Positions 38,606-47,077 of a stretch of 64,000 bases of DNA are shown here, piece after piece. The notes under the pieces were generated by a model. The model saw nothing but the letters and a program-made list of their open reading frames with translations. It did not search any database and was not told where the DNA came from. The translations under genes were made by a program, and so were the position numbers. This DNA comes from DAOUAM01 sp034433305 (GTDB lineage: Bacteria > Chloroflexota > Dehalococcoidia > Lucifugimonadales > DAOUAM01). The stretch covers positions 109,526 through 173,525 of the forward strand of contig DAOUAM010000028.1 of the NCBI GenBank assembly GCA_034433305.1, given 5' to 3'. The first letter of the stretch is position 1. Every line of letters begins with the position of its first letter.

Positions 38606-39766
38606 ATGAAGGCATCCTTCAACCTGGGACGTGTCGCTGGCATAAGGATCGGCGTACACTACACCTGGCTTTTCGCGTTCGTCCTCATCGCCTGGACGCT
38701 GGCGGAGGGCTTCTTTCCCGAGACGTACCCTGGCTGGGCCAGGCTTACGTACTGGATAACCGGCGTGCTGGCGGCGCTGCTGCTGTTTGTGTCGGTGCTG
38801 CTGCACGAGTTGGCCCACTCCTTCGTGGCAAGGGCCAGGGGCCTGCCCGTGGAGGGAATCACACTCTTCATCTTCGGGGGTGTGAGCAACCTGCGAGGAG
38901 AGGCAGACCGGCCACTGGACGAGTTCGCCATCGCGGTGGTAGGCCCACTGCTGAGCCTGGTGCTCTCCGCCGTGTTCTGGTTCTCCCGCTACGCCCTGGA
39001 GGATACGGATGGCCCCGTGTACGCCACGCTGACCTACCTGGGCCTGGTCAACGGCCTGCTGGCCATCTTCAACATCCTGCCCGGGTTCCCGCTAGACGGG
39101 GGACGGGTGCTCCGCTCCATTATCTGGGGCGTCACGGGCAGCCTGAGGAAAGCCACCAATGCCGCAGCCCTGGTCGGCCAGCTTTTGGGCTGGCTCCTTA
39201 TAGGCTGGGGCGTCTTCCAGATACTGCAAGGCTCCTTCCTCAGCGGGCTGTGGATAGCCTTCATCGGCTGGTTCCTGAACAGCGCCGCCGATTCCAGCCG
39301 CCGGGAAGTGGCCATGCAGGAGATGTTCCGCGATGTCCGGGTCAGGGACGTGATGCGGCCAGACCCGCCCACCGTGGAGCCGCAGGCGCCACTGGACACC
39401 CTGGTGCGCGAGTGCTTCCTGCGCCGAGGCATCCGGGCCGCGCCGGTGTGCGGTGATAGCGGGCTGGAGGGCATAGTCACTGTGTCAGACATCAAGGAGG
39501 TGCCGGAGGAGCGCTGGGCCAGCACCACCGCCAGGGACATCATGACCCGGCAGCCGCTCCACAGCGTAAGCCCCAGGGACGACCTGTCCAGGGCGCTGGC
39601 GCTCATGGCGGAGCATAACATCAACCAGGTGCTGGTCACCGAGGACGGCAGGCTTGTGGGCATGCTGGACCGCGCCCACATCATCCGCTACCTGCAGAGC
39701 ATCGAGGAGTTGGGCATGACGCCTGCGGGACAGCCTGGCCGGAGAGAAAAGACCAGCGTGGTATGA
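38606..39766 (+). CDS. Site-2-type M50 metalloprotease with two CBS domains
   Basis: 386 residues from ATG 38606 (GGAGG six nt upstream). The first part is a multi-helix membrane protease with the zinc motif HELAHSFVAR near residue 67 and the second motif FNILPGFPLDGGRVLRS near residue 155. After about residue 245 come two cytosolic CBS motifs (VRDVMRPDPPTVEPQAPL with GIVTVSDIKE; ARDIMTRQPLHSVSPRDDL with VLVTEDGRLVGML). Such CBS-fused rhomboid-like S2P enzymes cleave membrane-bound regulators and are gated by adenine nucleotides. The substrate is unknown. It is followed 51 bp later by the DUF2231 membrane protein. Confidence 0.93.
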   Translation: MKASFNLGRVAGIRIGVHYTWLFAFVLIAWTLAEGFFPETYPGWARLTYWITGVLAALLLFVSVLLHELAHSFVARARGLPVEGITLFIFGGVSNLRGEADRPLDEFAIAVVGPLLSLVLSAVFWFSRYALEDTDGPVYATLTYLGLVNGLLAIFNILPGFPLDGGRVLRSIIWGVTGSLRKATNAAALVGQLLGWLLIGWGVFQILQGSFLSGLWIAFIGWFLNSAADSSRREVAMQEMFRDVRVRDVMRPDPPTVEPQAPLDTLVRECFLRRGIRAAPVCGDSGLEGIVTVSDIKEVPEERWASTTARDIMTRQPLHSVSPRDDLSRALALMAEHNINQVLVTEDGRLVGMLDRAHIIRYLQSIEELGMTPAGQPGRREKTSVV

Positions 39767-39817
39767 GGAGCGGGCGAGGTCACAGGTGCTTGAGGGGACA
39801 GGGTTGAGGAGGACAAC

Positions 39818-40300
39818 ATGCGGAGCCGATTCGCCATAGACGGCCATCCAGTCCACCCGATGCTGGTCACGATACCCATCGGGCTTTTCGTGTGGGCGCT
39901 GGCTAGCTTCGTGGTGTTCTGGGTAACGGAAGACGACATCTGGTACGACGTCTCTTACTGGACAGCCATAGCCGCCGTGGTGAGCGCGTTGCTGGCGGCA
40001 TTGCCCGGGTTTGGCGACTACCTGGCACTGCCCCTCAGGGGAAAGGCACGCGTAACCGCCACCACCCACATGCTGCTGAATCTCTCCATTGTCGCGCTGT
40101 ACATAGCCGGCATACTCCTCATGGTGGGTGATGACGCCAGGGAAGGCGTGGCCCGCCTGACCGTGCTTGTCCTGTTTGCCGTAGGCACAGGCGCGCTCCT
40201 GGTGTCCGGCTGGCTCGGGGGCGAGCTGGTCTATCGCGAGCACGTGGCCGTCATACCCTCTGAGGCCGAGGCCAGGGCGCGTATCCCCGAGAGCAGGTAA
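39818..40300 (+). CDS. DUF2231 membrane protein
   Basis: 160 residues from ATG 39818, with GGAGG upstream. It begins with the family motif GHPVHPMLVTIPIG and ends with SGWLGGELVYREHV, the two conserved DUF2231 landmarks whose His residues may bind heme or metal. Four membrane helices are evident. The biochemical role of the family is not settled. It lies between the site-2 protease and the CheB-like gene, all on the plus strand. Confidence 0.88.
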   Translation: MRSRFAIDGHPVHPMLVTIPIGLFVWALASFVVFWVTEDDIWYDVSYWTAIAAVVSALLAALPGFGDYLALPLRGKARVTATTHMLLNLSIVALYIAGILLMVGDDAREGVARLTVLVLFAVGTGALLVSGWLGGELVYREHVAVIPSEAEARARIPESR

Positions 40301-40381
40301 GCCAGGAAGGCCTTCCTGGTGACATGCAGGGGCTGTCTTTGATGCGCCGGCCTCAGGTGAGCACAGGTGAGGAGGACGAGG

Positions 40382-41386
40382 TTGGCTGGTCAGGATATTA
40401 TTGTGATCGGCGGCTCCACGGGCGCCCTGGAGGCCCTCTCCAGGCTCGTACGCGAGCTGCCGGAAGACCTGGCAGCGGCGGTCTTCGTAGTGCTCCATCT
40501 GACTGACTGCGACACGGGCGCGCTGCCCAGGGCCCTCAGACGCGCCGGGCCGCTGACGGCGGTCCATCCACGGGACGGCGAGGCAATTCAGCCCGGCCAC
40601 ATTTACGTTGCACCGCCTGGCAGGCACCTGGTCATAAGGAAGGGCTACGTGCGCCTGGGGCTTGGCCCTCGGGAGAACGGACACAGGCCCGCCATTGACC
40701 CCCTTTTCAGGACTGCCGCGACGGCCTACGGGCGCCGGGTAGTAGCGGTGGTGCTTTCTGGCTGCACCGATGACGGCATCGCGGGACTGATGGCCGTGAA
40801 GCAGCAGGGCGGCACCATCGTGGCGCAGAACCCCAGGGAGGCCCTGTACCCGATGCTTCCATCCATGGCCATCGAGAACGTGCAGGCAGACCACGTGCTG
40901 CCCGTGGGGGAAATCCCAGCGCTGCTGCACCAACTGGCAGGTGAAGCCACGGGCACGGAGGCGCCCTTTGCCCAGCCCTCCAACGGCGAGGCGCCGCCAG
41001 ACGTGGCTGAGATGGACGGGATGCTGCCCATGCGACGGGAGATGCCCGGCGCGCCCTCGGCCTTTGCCTGCCCAGAGTGTGGCAGCACCCTCTGGGAGCA
41101 GCACGAGGCGGAGTTCGTCCGGTACATCTGCCACGCAGGGCACGTCTTTTCCCTGCACACCCTGGCCTCGCAGCAGAGCCAACTGCTGGAAAATGCCTTC
41201 TGGAACATCATCCGCGCCCTGGAGCAGGCCGAAGGGCTGCGCCACTACATGGCCGCCCGGGCACGCCAGCGCGGCGACAAGGTCCAGGCAGCGCGCTACG
41301 AGGAGTCGGCCCTGGAGGTCAGGCGCGAGATGGAGCGCATACGGGACACGCTTCTGCACCACCGCACCGAGGCGTTGGCCCAGTAG
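40382..41386 (+). CDS. CheB-type methylesterase domain with C-terminal zinc ribbon, no receiver
   Basis: 334 residues if TTG 40382 is used, which has GAGGAGG six nt upstream; GTG 40367 would add five residues. The catalytic residues of CheB are at the expected places: Ser in VIGGSTGALEAL, His in VFVVLHLTDC and Asp in LSGCTDDGIAGL. There is no N-terminal receiver. After about residue 210 comes a Cys/His ribbon (CPECGSTLWE and YICHAGHVFS) and a helical tail. This stand-alone form is known from many non-chemotactic bacteria. No cheR or receptor gene is present here, so regulation by phosphorylation is not possible in cis. Confidence 0.88.
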   Translation: MAGQDIIVIGGSTGALEALSRLVRELPEDLAAAVFVVLHLTDCDTGALPRALRRAGPLTAVHPRDGEAIQPGHIYVAPPGRHLVIRKGYVRLGLGPRENGHRPAIDPLFRTAATAYGRRVVAVVLSGCTDDGIAGLMAVKQQGGTIVAQNPREALYPMLPSMAIENVQADHVLPVGEIPALLHQLAGEATGTEAPFAQPSNGEAPPDVAEMDGMLPMRREMPGAPSAFACPECGSTLWEQHEAEFVRYICHAGHVFSLHTLASQQSQLLENAFWNIIRALEQAEGLRHYMAARARQRGDKVQAARYEESALEVRREMERIRDTLLHHRTEALAQ

Positions 41387-41409
41387 CAGGCCCCATCCTC
41401 CCTCCGACC

Positions 41410-41638
41410 GGCCCAAAAGTGGACAGTTTTCAAGATAGCTGGCAGGCAGTCAGGCCGGACTGACCTCGCCCCCTGGTGCTTAAGGGCACCACGCTGGCCT
41501 ATCTATGGCCTCCTCTCCGAGTCCTGTCCCCTCGGCAGGCTCGGGGCAGGCCCTGAGCTTGCCAAAGGACCGGAGAGGGGGAACAGGGGTGAGGACTGGC
41601 CGTCTGCCAGCTACCCTCAAAACTGTCCGCTTCTGGCC
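41410..41638. mobile_element. MITE-like element with terminal inverted repeats (contains family B copy 2)
   Basis: The arms 41410-41450 and 41595-41638 are imperfect inverted repeats of about 40 bp: GGACAGTTTT and TAGCTGGCA on the left correspond to AAAACTGTCC and TGCCAGCTA on the right, with roughly 80 percent identity over about 37 bases. The 150-bp interior (from 41498, CCTATCTATGGCC) is shared with the repeat at 9255-9372 and is itself partly palindromic. No transposase is encoded, so it is non-autonomous. Target-site duplications are not clear. The rest of the 523-bp gap (41639-41908) holds no gene that I can support. Confidence 0.6.
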
Positions 41639-41908
41639 TCCTGCTGGCCGACATGGGAGGAGCCCAGGAGCAGTCCGCCTCACGGCCCTCGAGGCATAGC
41701 GTGCCTTTCCTACTCTTACGCCTTCGGTACGTACACTCCGCCCGGGGATGTCCCAGTCCGTGGCCCGCTTTGCACCTCGGAGGGCCACCTCAGGGCTAGC
41801 CCGGTGACCACCCTTGATGTACAATCACGTGCGGCTGACGCTGCCGCGCCATGTCGGCAGAATGGCAGGCGTGGCACCGCAGCACCGAGCGCGCCAGGAG
41901 GGATATAC

Positions 41909-42163
41909 ATGGGGCAGGCCGAGGACAACGCCAGCAGCCGCGACAGGGCGCTGGCGGCAGTGGCGGCGGTCAGTGCGCTGATGGCACGACGGCGAAAGCC
42001 CGGTACCGGCACTGGCAGCCAGGTGGGCCTTGACGCAGCACCCCAGGCCGTGGCGACGTCAGAGGCCGGCGACAGGGCGCTGGCAGCCGCCATAGCCGTT
42101 AGCGTGCTGCTGGCTCGCGGACGCCCGCCGGGCCAGGCGCGCCGAGGTCAGCACCTGCCCTAG
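41909..42163 (+). CDS. 84-residue small protein with two alanine-rich helical repeats
   Basis: ATG 41909 has GGAGG seven nt upstream; the longer open frame to 41804 has no such site. The product contains two copies of a helical unit, SRDRALAAVAAVSALMARRR (about residues 10-29) and GDRALAAAIAVSVLLARGR (about residues 58-76), joined by a Gly/Thr/Ser linker. Each unit resembles the short hydrophobic helix of small accessory subunits found beside biotin-dependent carboxylases (OadG/epsilon-like), here duplicated. The biotin carrier gene follows 161 bp later, which supports that guess. It has no enzyme domain. Confidence 0.6.
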   Translation: MGQAEDNASSRDRALAAVAAVSALMARRRKPGTGTGSQVGLDAAPQAVATSEAGDRALAAAIAVSVLLARGRPPGQARRGQHLP

Positions 42164-42324
42164 CCCCTTCCCTCAGAGGCTACTGACGCAGCTACTGACG
42201 CAAGGGTAGTTGCAGGGCTGGAATAGCCCTGCCCGCTGCTGGTGCAGGGCCTGGAAGGCGCGGAGAGCTCTCAGCCGTATCGCCCCCCAATATTTCCGTG
42301 AAGGGCCAGTCAGAGACTGTCATT

Positions 42325-42738
42325 ATGCCGAACAAGCTGAAGGTCAACGTCAGAGGACGCTGGTACACTGTCGAGGTAGGGGACCTGGACACCAGCCCGG
42401 TACGCGTACTGGTAGATGGGCAGCCGGTGGACGTGGAGATACAGCCTCTGCCATCCAGCGCCGAGGGGCCACAGGTGCCTGTCGAGCTCGAAGACGTGGC
42501 GCCTGTGGCCGGAAAGCGCTCCGCTATCAAGGTGTTTCACTCCCCCATGCCAGGCATGATCATCTCGGTGGCCGTCAAGCCCGGCGACCAGGTGGTGACG
42601 GGAGATGAAATCTGCGTGCTGGAAGCCATGAAGATGCAGCAGGTCCTGCGGGCCGACTGGTCGGGCATCGTCCGCGCGGTACACGTGAGGCCAGGGCAGC
42701 ACGTGCAGGAGGGCGCTGCCATAGTAGAACTGGAGTGA
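42325..42738 (+). CDS. Biotin carboxyl carrier protein
   Basis: About 137 residues. The C-terminal 75 residues are a biotinyl domain: SPMPGMIISVAVKPGDQV followed by the biotinylation site EAMKM and a closing strand VQEGAAIVELE. The N-terminal part (VNVRGRWYTVEVGDLD) is a small beta domain as in pyruvate/oxaloacetate or acyl-CoA carboxylase carriers. ATG 42325 is chosen; GTG 42298 would add nine residues and neither has a strong ribosome site. No biotin carboxylase or carboxyltransferase gene is in the window, so its catalytic partners must be encoded elsewhere. A terminator follows. Confidence 0.92.
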   Translation: MPNKLKVNVRGRWYTVEVGDLDTSPVRVLVDGQPVDVEIQPLPSSAEGPQVPVELEDVAPVAGKRSAIKVFHSPMPGMIISVAVKPGDQVVTGDEICVLEAMKMQQVLRADWSGIVRAVHVRPGQHVQEGAAIVELE

Positions 42739-42760
42739 ACGGGTCTTGAAATTGTATGAA

Positions 42761-42788
42761 AAGAGGCAAATTTTCCCCTTGCCTTTTT
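42761..42788 (+). terminator. Rho-independent terminator
   Basis: The stem AAGAGGCAA/TTGCCTTTT (42761-42769 and 42779-42787, one G-T pair) with a 9-nt loop runs directly into a T-tract (42784-42788), 22 bp after the biotin-carrier stop. It ends that transcript. A weak TTGCCT/TAGTAT pair (42779 and 42803, 18-bp spacer) could start the aminotransferase transcript. Confidence 0.75.
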
Positions 42789-42889
42789 CAGATGAAATAC
42801 CTTAGTATGGCCTGACTGGCTAAGTACGGCCCTCCTCAAAGACCCTCGGCCCACTCACCCACCCAGCAATGTCCCTCGGAGATGCACGC

Positions 42890-44161
42890 ATGCGGCACCA
42901 TTCCAGGCTGGCTATAGAAGGTGGGACGCCCGTCATAACCACGCCTCTGCCCAGGGGCGTGTCTGGCCCCAGCGTGGTGGGCGACGAAGAGATCGAAGCC
43001 GTCACGCGACTCCTCCGTAGCCAGCAGCTCTTCCGCTACCGCGAAGGCAGTGAGGCTGCAAGCTTTGAGCAGGAGGCCGCCGAGTTCCTGGGCGCCCGCC
43101 ATGCGCTGATGGTCAACTCAGGCACCAGCGCCCTCGTCTGCGCCCTTACCGGCATCGGCATCGGCCCTGGGGACGAGGTGATAGTCCCCGGCTATACCTA
43201 TATCGCCACCGCCGCGGCCGTCATCGCCGTCGGCGCGGTGCCGGTCATCGCGGAGATAGACAACTCCCTGGGGCTTGACCCTGTGGACGTGGAGCGCAAG
43301 ATTACTCCCTACACCCAGGCCATCGTGCCGGTACACATGCGCGGCGTGCCCGCCAGGCTGGAGGCGCTCCTGACGGTGGCCCGCAGGCACGGCCTGAAGG
43401 TAGTGGAGGACTGCTGCCAGTGCGTCGGAGGCCAGTACCGGGGCAGAAGGGTAGGGACATACGGCGACGCCGGGGCCTGGAGCCTCAACTACTACAAGAC
43501 CATAAGCTCGGGCGAGGGCGGGCTGGTCTTTACCAGCGACAGGGACATCTACGAGCGGGCCTGCTATGCCGCAGACCCCGGCCTGCCCATGTGGACCAAG
43601 TCCGGTGGCGTAGAGTGGCACAACGAGCCTTTCCCTCGCCAGACCTACCGGCCCAGCGAGGTCCTGGCCGCCATTGCCCGTGTCCAGCTACGCAAGATAG
43701 AGGGCATCCTGGCCCACCAGCGGGCGCTGAAGCAAGCGTTCCTCGACGCCCTGGATGAGCCGAGAGGCTACGTCCTCCAGCATGAGGACGACCCGGAGGG
43801 CAGCACGGGCGTCTCCATGTCCGTCATAGTCCATAGCGCCGAGCTTGCCAGGGGCTACGCGCTGGCCCTTCAAGCCGAGGGCCTGGAGGTGGCGACCATC
43901 TACAACGATGGCTTCCCCGACCGCCACATCTACGCTTACTGGGACGCCATCCTGGAGAAGCGTTCTCCCCATCCCACGGGCTACCCCTGGAAAGACCCGG
44001 CCTACAAGGGCAACGTGCAGTACTCCAGGGACATGTGCCCGCAGACCCTCTCCATCCTGGCACGCGCCCTTCGATTCGACTTCAACATGAACATGGCGCC
44101 AGAGCAGGCGAGGCTGATGGCCCTGGCGCTGAACAAGGTTGACGCCGCGCTGGGCGCATAG
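42890..44161 (+). CDS. DegT/DnrJ/EryC1-type PLP aminotransferase
   Basis: About 423 residues from ATG 42890, which has CGGAGA about nine nt upstream; ATG 42869 is also in frame. Family landmarks: MVNSGTSALVCALTGIGI (PLP phosphate site), GDEVIVPGYTYIATAAAVIAVGAVPV, VVEDCCQCVGGQYRGR (Asp for the PLP ring nitrogen) and the Schiff-base Lys in LNYYKTISSGEGG. These enzymes transaminate sugar nucleotides or related keto compounds for surface glycans or secondary metabolites. It is an isolated gene here, and no sugar-nucleotide pathway is adjacent. It ends 76 bp before the first injection-system gene. Confidence 0.93.
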   Translation: MRHHSRLAIEGGTPVITTPLPRGVSGPSVVGDEEIEAVTRLLRSQQLFRYREGSEAASFEQEAAEFLGARHALMVNSGTSALVCALTGIGIGPGDEVIVPGYTYIATAAAVIAVGAVPVIAEIDNSLGLDPVDVERKITPYTQAIVPVHMRGVPARLEALLTVARRHGLKVVEDCCQCVGGQYRGRRVGTYGDAGAWSLNYYKTISSGEGGLVFTSDRDIYERACYAADPGLPMWTKSGGVEWHNEPFPRQTYRPSEVLAAIARVQLRKIEGILAHQRALKQAFLDALDEPRGYVLQHEDDPEGSTGVSMSVIVHSAELARGYALALQAEGLEVATIYNDGFPDRHIYAYWDAILEKRSPHPTGYPWKDPAYKGNVQYSRDMCPQTLSILARALRFDFNMNMAPEQARLMALALNKVDAALGA

Positions 44162-44237
44162 GCCAATCGCTCTCGCGCCATCCCGTTGCATCCCATCCAG
44201 CCTGGCCACATGCACCAATGACCGAGCAAGGTGAGGC

Positions 44238-45347
44238 GTGGTAAGCATCAACAACGAGGCACTGGAAGCCCTGGCCACGGCCCTGCGGTCGCTCCTGCCG
44301 CCAGTGGCGGACCCCGACTTGCAGCCAAGCCTGGTGGTGCTGCCCACCCGCATAGGGCCCGCTGGCATCGGCGGTGTCGTCGGCACCAACGCTGACCCCC
44401 GGGGCGAGATAGTTGCCCGGCGGCTGGAGGCGACCGCCCTCGTCACGGTGCGGGGCGAGGACAACGCGGGCCTGGACAGCGCAGTGGCCGACGTGACACG
44501 CGCCTTGGTGGCCGCTGACCGCGCCGCGCTTCAGTCCAGCGGCATCCTCAGGATCACCCTGGGCAACATCGGCTCCAGGCCCGAAGAGAGGCCAGGCGGA
44601 GGGCCTGACCGCGCCCAGGAGAGGGAACTGACCTTCCGTGTGCTGTATGAGTTCCTCAAGCTGCCGGAGGCCGCCGAGGGCGTCATCCAGGAGATACCCA
44701 TAGACCTGGAGGTGAACGAGACCGGCGCCAGGCCCAGGATTGTCCTGAGCAGTGGCTTCATGGAAGGCTCCCTGGACTGGTTCGAGGTAGTGGACGACCC
44801 GCTGGCTACCCAGGGCGCTCCTTCGCAATGGCTCTACAACGCTGCCGAGGCCAGGATCGAGCAGCGTGCCAACATCCGTGGCGGCTCCGCTGGCGTCAAC
44901 GCCAACAAGCCCGGCACTTATCTGGTGCTGAGGACCGGCGCTGGCAGGCCGGCGGTACGGGACTTCACCTTTGAGGTGGAGTTCAGCTCCACCGATAGCG
45001 GCGGCATCGGCGTGGTGTTCCGCTGGCAGGACGTGGACAACTTCTATTTCTTCCTGACCAATAACGCCCGTGGGTACAGGCTCATGGGCAGGAAGGTAGC
45101 CGGGACTTTCGCCAACCTGGCGACGCCAGCGCTGGACAATACCAGCAGCTTTGCAGTCGGCGCCAGGCACATCCTCAGAGTCACGGCCCTGGGGGATACC
45201 TTCCGGGTGTACATGGACGGCGGCCTGGCGCTCACCGGAGCAGACGCTTCCATCGCGGGGCCGGGGCGTGTGGGGTTCATGACCCACGCCAACAACCGGG
45301 CCTTCTTTCACCATATCTCGCTGGTGCAACTGCTGGAGGCGCCATAG
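44238..45347 (+). CDS. Tail-terminator-like protein fused to a lectin (ConA-like) domain
   Basis: 369 residues from GTG 44238 (AAGGTGAGG upstream). The N-terminal 165 residues have an alpha/beta pattern with RGEIVARRLEATALVTVRG and LTFRVLYEFLKLPEAAEGV, which fits a contractile-tail terminator or completion protein, the usual gene just upstream of the sheath. From about residue 175 the protein changes to a beta-sandwich: FEVEFSSTDSGGIGVVFRW, DVDNFYFFLTN, HILRVTALGDTFRVYMDG and GRVGFMTHANN are typical of laminin-G/DUF1080-type carbohydrate-binding domains. The fusion is unusual for a terminator. It is the first gene of the contractile injection cluster. Confidence 0.65.
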   Translation: MVSINNEALEALATALRSLLPPVADPDLQPSLVVLPTRIGPAGIGGVVGTNADPRGEIVARRLEATALVTVRGEDNAGLDSAVADVTRALVAADRAALQSSGILRITLGNIGSRPEERPGGGPDRAQERELTFRVLYEFLKLPEAAEGVIQEIPIDLEVNETGARPRIVLSSGFMEGSLDWFEVVDDPLATQGAPSQWLYNAAEARIEQRANIRGGSAGVNANKPGTYLVLRTGAGRPAVRDFTFEVEFSSTDSGGIGVVFRWQDVDNFYFFLTNNARGYRLMGRKVAGTFANLATPALDNTSSFAVGARHILRVTALGDTFRVYMDGGLALTGADASIAGPGRVGFMTHANNRAFFHHISLVQLLEAP

Positions 45348-45486
45348 ACGGCGTGGGTGCCCGGCTGGGTGCCAGGCACCAGGGGCGCGCACTGATGCGC
45401 TGGACAGGCTTTTTGAGCTAAAGAATTCGGCGTTCGGGGGCCAAGGACTGAGCGGCCATAGCGCTACCAATAGGGAGGCACAGTGA

Positions 45487-46572
45487 ATGGCTGAGACCTT
45501 TGTCTTATCGGAACTGGTAATCCCGGGGACATACATCCGCGTCAGCGCGGAGGCGCTGATAGGCGCGGGGGCTGTATCGGTGGGCAACATAGGCATCGTG
45601 GGCACTGCCAGCAACGGCGTGGGCCAGACCCACATCCTGTCCGACTACGAGACCGGCCGCGTTTTGCTGGGTGCCTATGACGCCTACAACGGCGGCGCAG
45701 GCACCCTCAACCTGACGCGCGGGCTGGAGTTGGCCTACCGCAATGGCGCCCGCAACGTGTTCGCTCGCGCCCTGGCGCCCGGCGCCACCCAGGCGGACTT
45801 CGAGGCCGCCTTCAACGAGCTGGTCAAGGATGACGTGAACATCCTGGTGGCCCCCGAGCTGTCCACGGCGACGGCCCTGGCGGTCCTCGGCCCCGTGCTG
45901 GAAACAGCGGAGAACGATGGCAAGGACCTGATAGCCGTGGTTGGCTCGGATGCCACCACGGTCACCAACATCCGGGCACAGGTGTCAGCCAACGACCGCA
46001 TCATTCTGGCCGCGCCGGGTATCCGCGCCTTCGACGCCGCGGCAGGGCAGGAGGTCACTCTGAGCGGCACCTATACCGCCGCGGCCATAGCCGGACTCCT
46101 GAGCTCCCTGTCCCCTCAGTCCAGCCCCACCAACAAGGTGCTTCCCGGCGTGGTGCAGCTTTCCCAGCGCTTCTCCTACGGCGAGATACGCCAGCTTGTC
46201 AGCGGCGGAGTGCTGACACTGGAGCAGCGCCAGGGGATACGCGTGGTGCGAGGCGTTACTACCGAGATGGCCACCAATGGCCCCTTCCGCCAGGTCACCA
46301 CGCGGCGCATCGTGGACTTCGCCAAGGCGGGGATACGCAGCGTCAGCAACCCCTTCATCGGCCGGCTGAACAACCAGCGCGTGCGTGCGGCGCTCCAGGG
46401 CGCCATAGACGGCTTCCTGACGACCATGGTGCAGGACGAGGCGCTCATCGGCTATAGCCTGCAGGTAACGGCCAGCAGGCAGGACGAGATCGCCGGCAGG
46501 GCCATGGTCAACGCTGTCCTGCAGCCCACCTTCAGCATTGACTTCGTCGCGGTAACGCTGGAGCTACGGTAG
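45487..46572 (+). CDS. Contractile tail sheath protein
   Basis: 361 residues from ATG 45487 (GGGAGG upstream). It opens VIPGTYIRVSAEALIGAG, then NIGIVGTASNGVGQTHILSDYET, as sheath proteins do. The C-terminal sheath domain has QRQGIRVVRGVTTEM, RRIVDFAKAGIRSV, FIGRLNNQRVRAALQGAIDGFL and a last strand FSIDFVAVTLELR that makes the intersubunit handshake. The protein is short, so it lacks large surface-exposed insert domains. A single sheath gene is present. The gap upstream (139 bp) contains GGTGCC-A-GGCACC at 45368-45380 but no clear promoter. Confidence 0.92.
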   Translation: MAETFVLSELVIPGTYIRVSAEALIGAGAVSVGNIGIVGTASNGVGQTHILSDYETGRVLLGAYDAYNGGAGTLNLTRGLELAYRNGARNVFARALAPGATQADFEAAFNELVKDDVNILVAPELSTATALAVLGPVLETAENDGKDLIAVVGSDATTVTNIRAQVSANDRIILAAPGIRAFDAAAGQEVTLSGTYTAAAIAGLLSSLSPQSSPTNKVLPGVVQLSQRFSYGEIRQLVSGGVLTLEQRQGIRVVRGVTTEMATNGPFRQVTTRRIVDFAKAGIRSVSNPFIGRLNNQRVRAALQGAIDGFLTTMVQDEALIGYSLQVTASRQDEIAGRAMVNAVLQPTFSIDFVAVTLELR

Positions 46573-46582
46573 GAGGTAGCCG

Positions 46583-47077
46583 ATGCCAAACACGAGTGTA
46601 CTCACCGGAGCGGACGGCTCCATTACGCTGTCAACGCCCCAGGGCACCGAGGGAGAGGCGGCACAGGGGGTCCTGGACGCCTACGAGCTTATCACCGTCG
46701 GCCGCGTCCAGAACGTGCGGGTGGAGGTGCGTTCGGATATCAAGGCCTTCCACGAGATAGGGCAGCGCTACGCCACCGAGCTACGCCCTGGCAACGTCAC
46801 CATCCGCGGCACCATTGGCCGCGCCTTCATCAATGGGGCGCTGCTGAGGCTGCTGCTGGGCGAGGCCAGCGAGCAGCGGCCGGCCGCAAGCTGGGTCCAG
46901 CCTGCCTTCAACATCACCCTGCGTCTGGACAACCCGGCCACGCCGGACACCAGCAGCACCGTTACCCTGTACGATGTCAAGATAGACGGCTGGGCCTTCA
47001 ACCTTCCTGAGGACGACTTCGTCATGGAGTCTATCAGCTTCCAGGCCCTGTACCTCAGCGTCCAGGATGAAGGCTAA
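46583..47077 (+). CDS. Inner tail tube protein
   Basis: 164 residues. The order directly after the sheath and a beta-rich, loop-light sequence fit a tube protein: it begins VLTGADGSITLS, carries QNVRVEVRSDIKAFHEIG and ELRPGNVTIRGTIGRAFINGALLRLLLG, and closes with VTLYDVKIDGWAFNLPEDD and FVMESISFQALYLSV. The IDGWxFNxPEDD ending matches tube proteins of Myoviridae-type tails (XkdM-like). It overlaps the following small gene by one base. Only one tube gene is present, unlike eCIS loci that encode two or three. Confidence 0.85.
   Translation: MPNTSVLTGADGSITLSTPQGTEGEAAQGVLDAYELITVGRVQNVRVEVRSDIKAFHEIGQRYATELRPGNVTIRGTIGRAFINGALLRLLLGEASEQRPAASWVQPAFNITLRLDNPATPDTSSTVTLYDVKIDGWAFNLPEDDFVMESISFQALYLSVQDEG

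Noticed and set aside
39485..41416. A 643-codon minus-strand open frame opposite the site-2 protease, DUF2231 and CheB genes
   Set aside because: It covers three clear plus-strand genes and has no family motifs, so it is a GC shadow.
42179..42202. Tandem 12-bp repeat GCTACTGACGCA x2 upstream of the biotin carrier
   Set aside because: Only two copies, with no related sites nearby; too little to call a regulatory element.
44082..45635. A 517-codon minus-strand open frame across the start of the injection cluster
   Set aside because: The plus strand encodes the terminator-like protein and sheath here; the antisense product has no recognisable fold or ribosome site.
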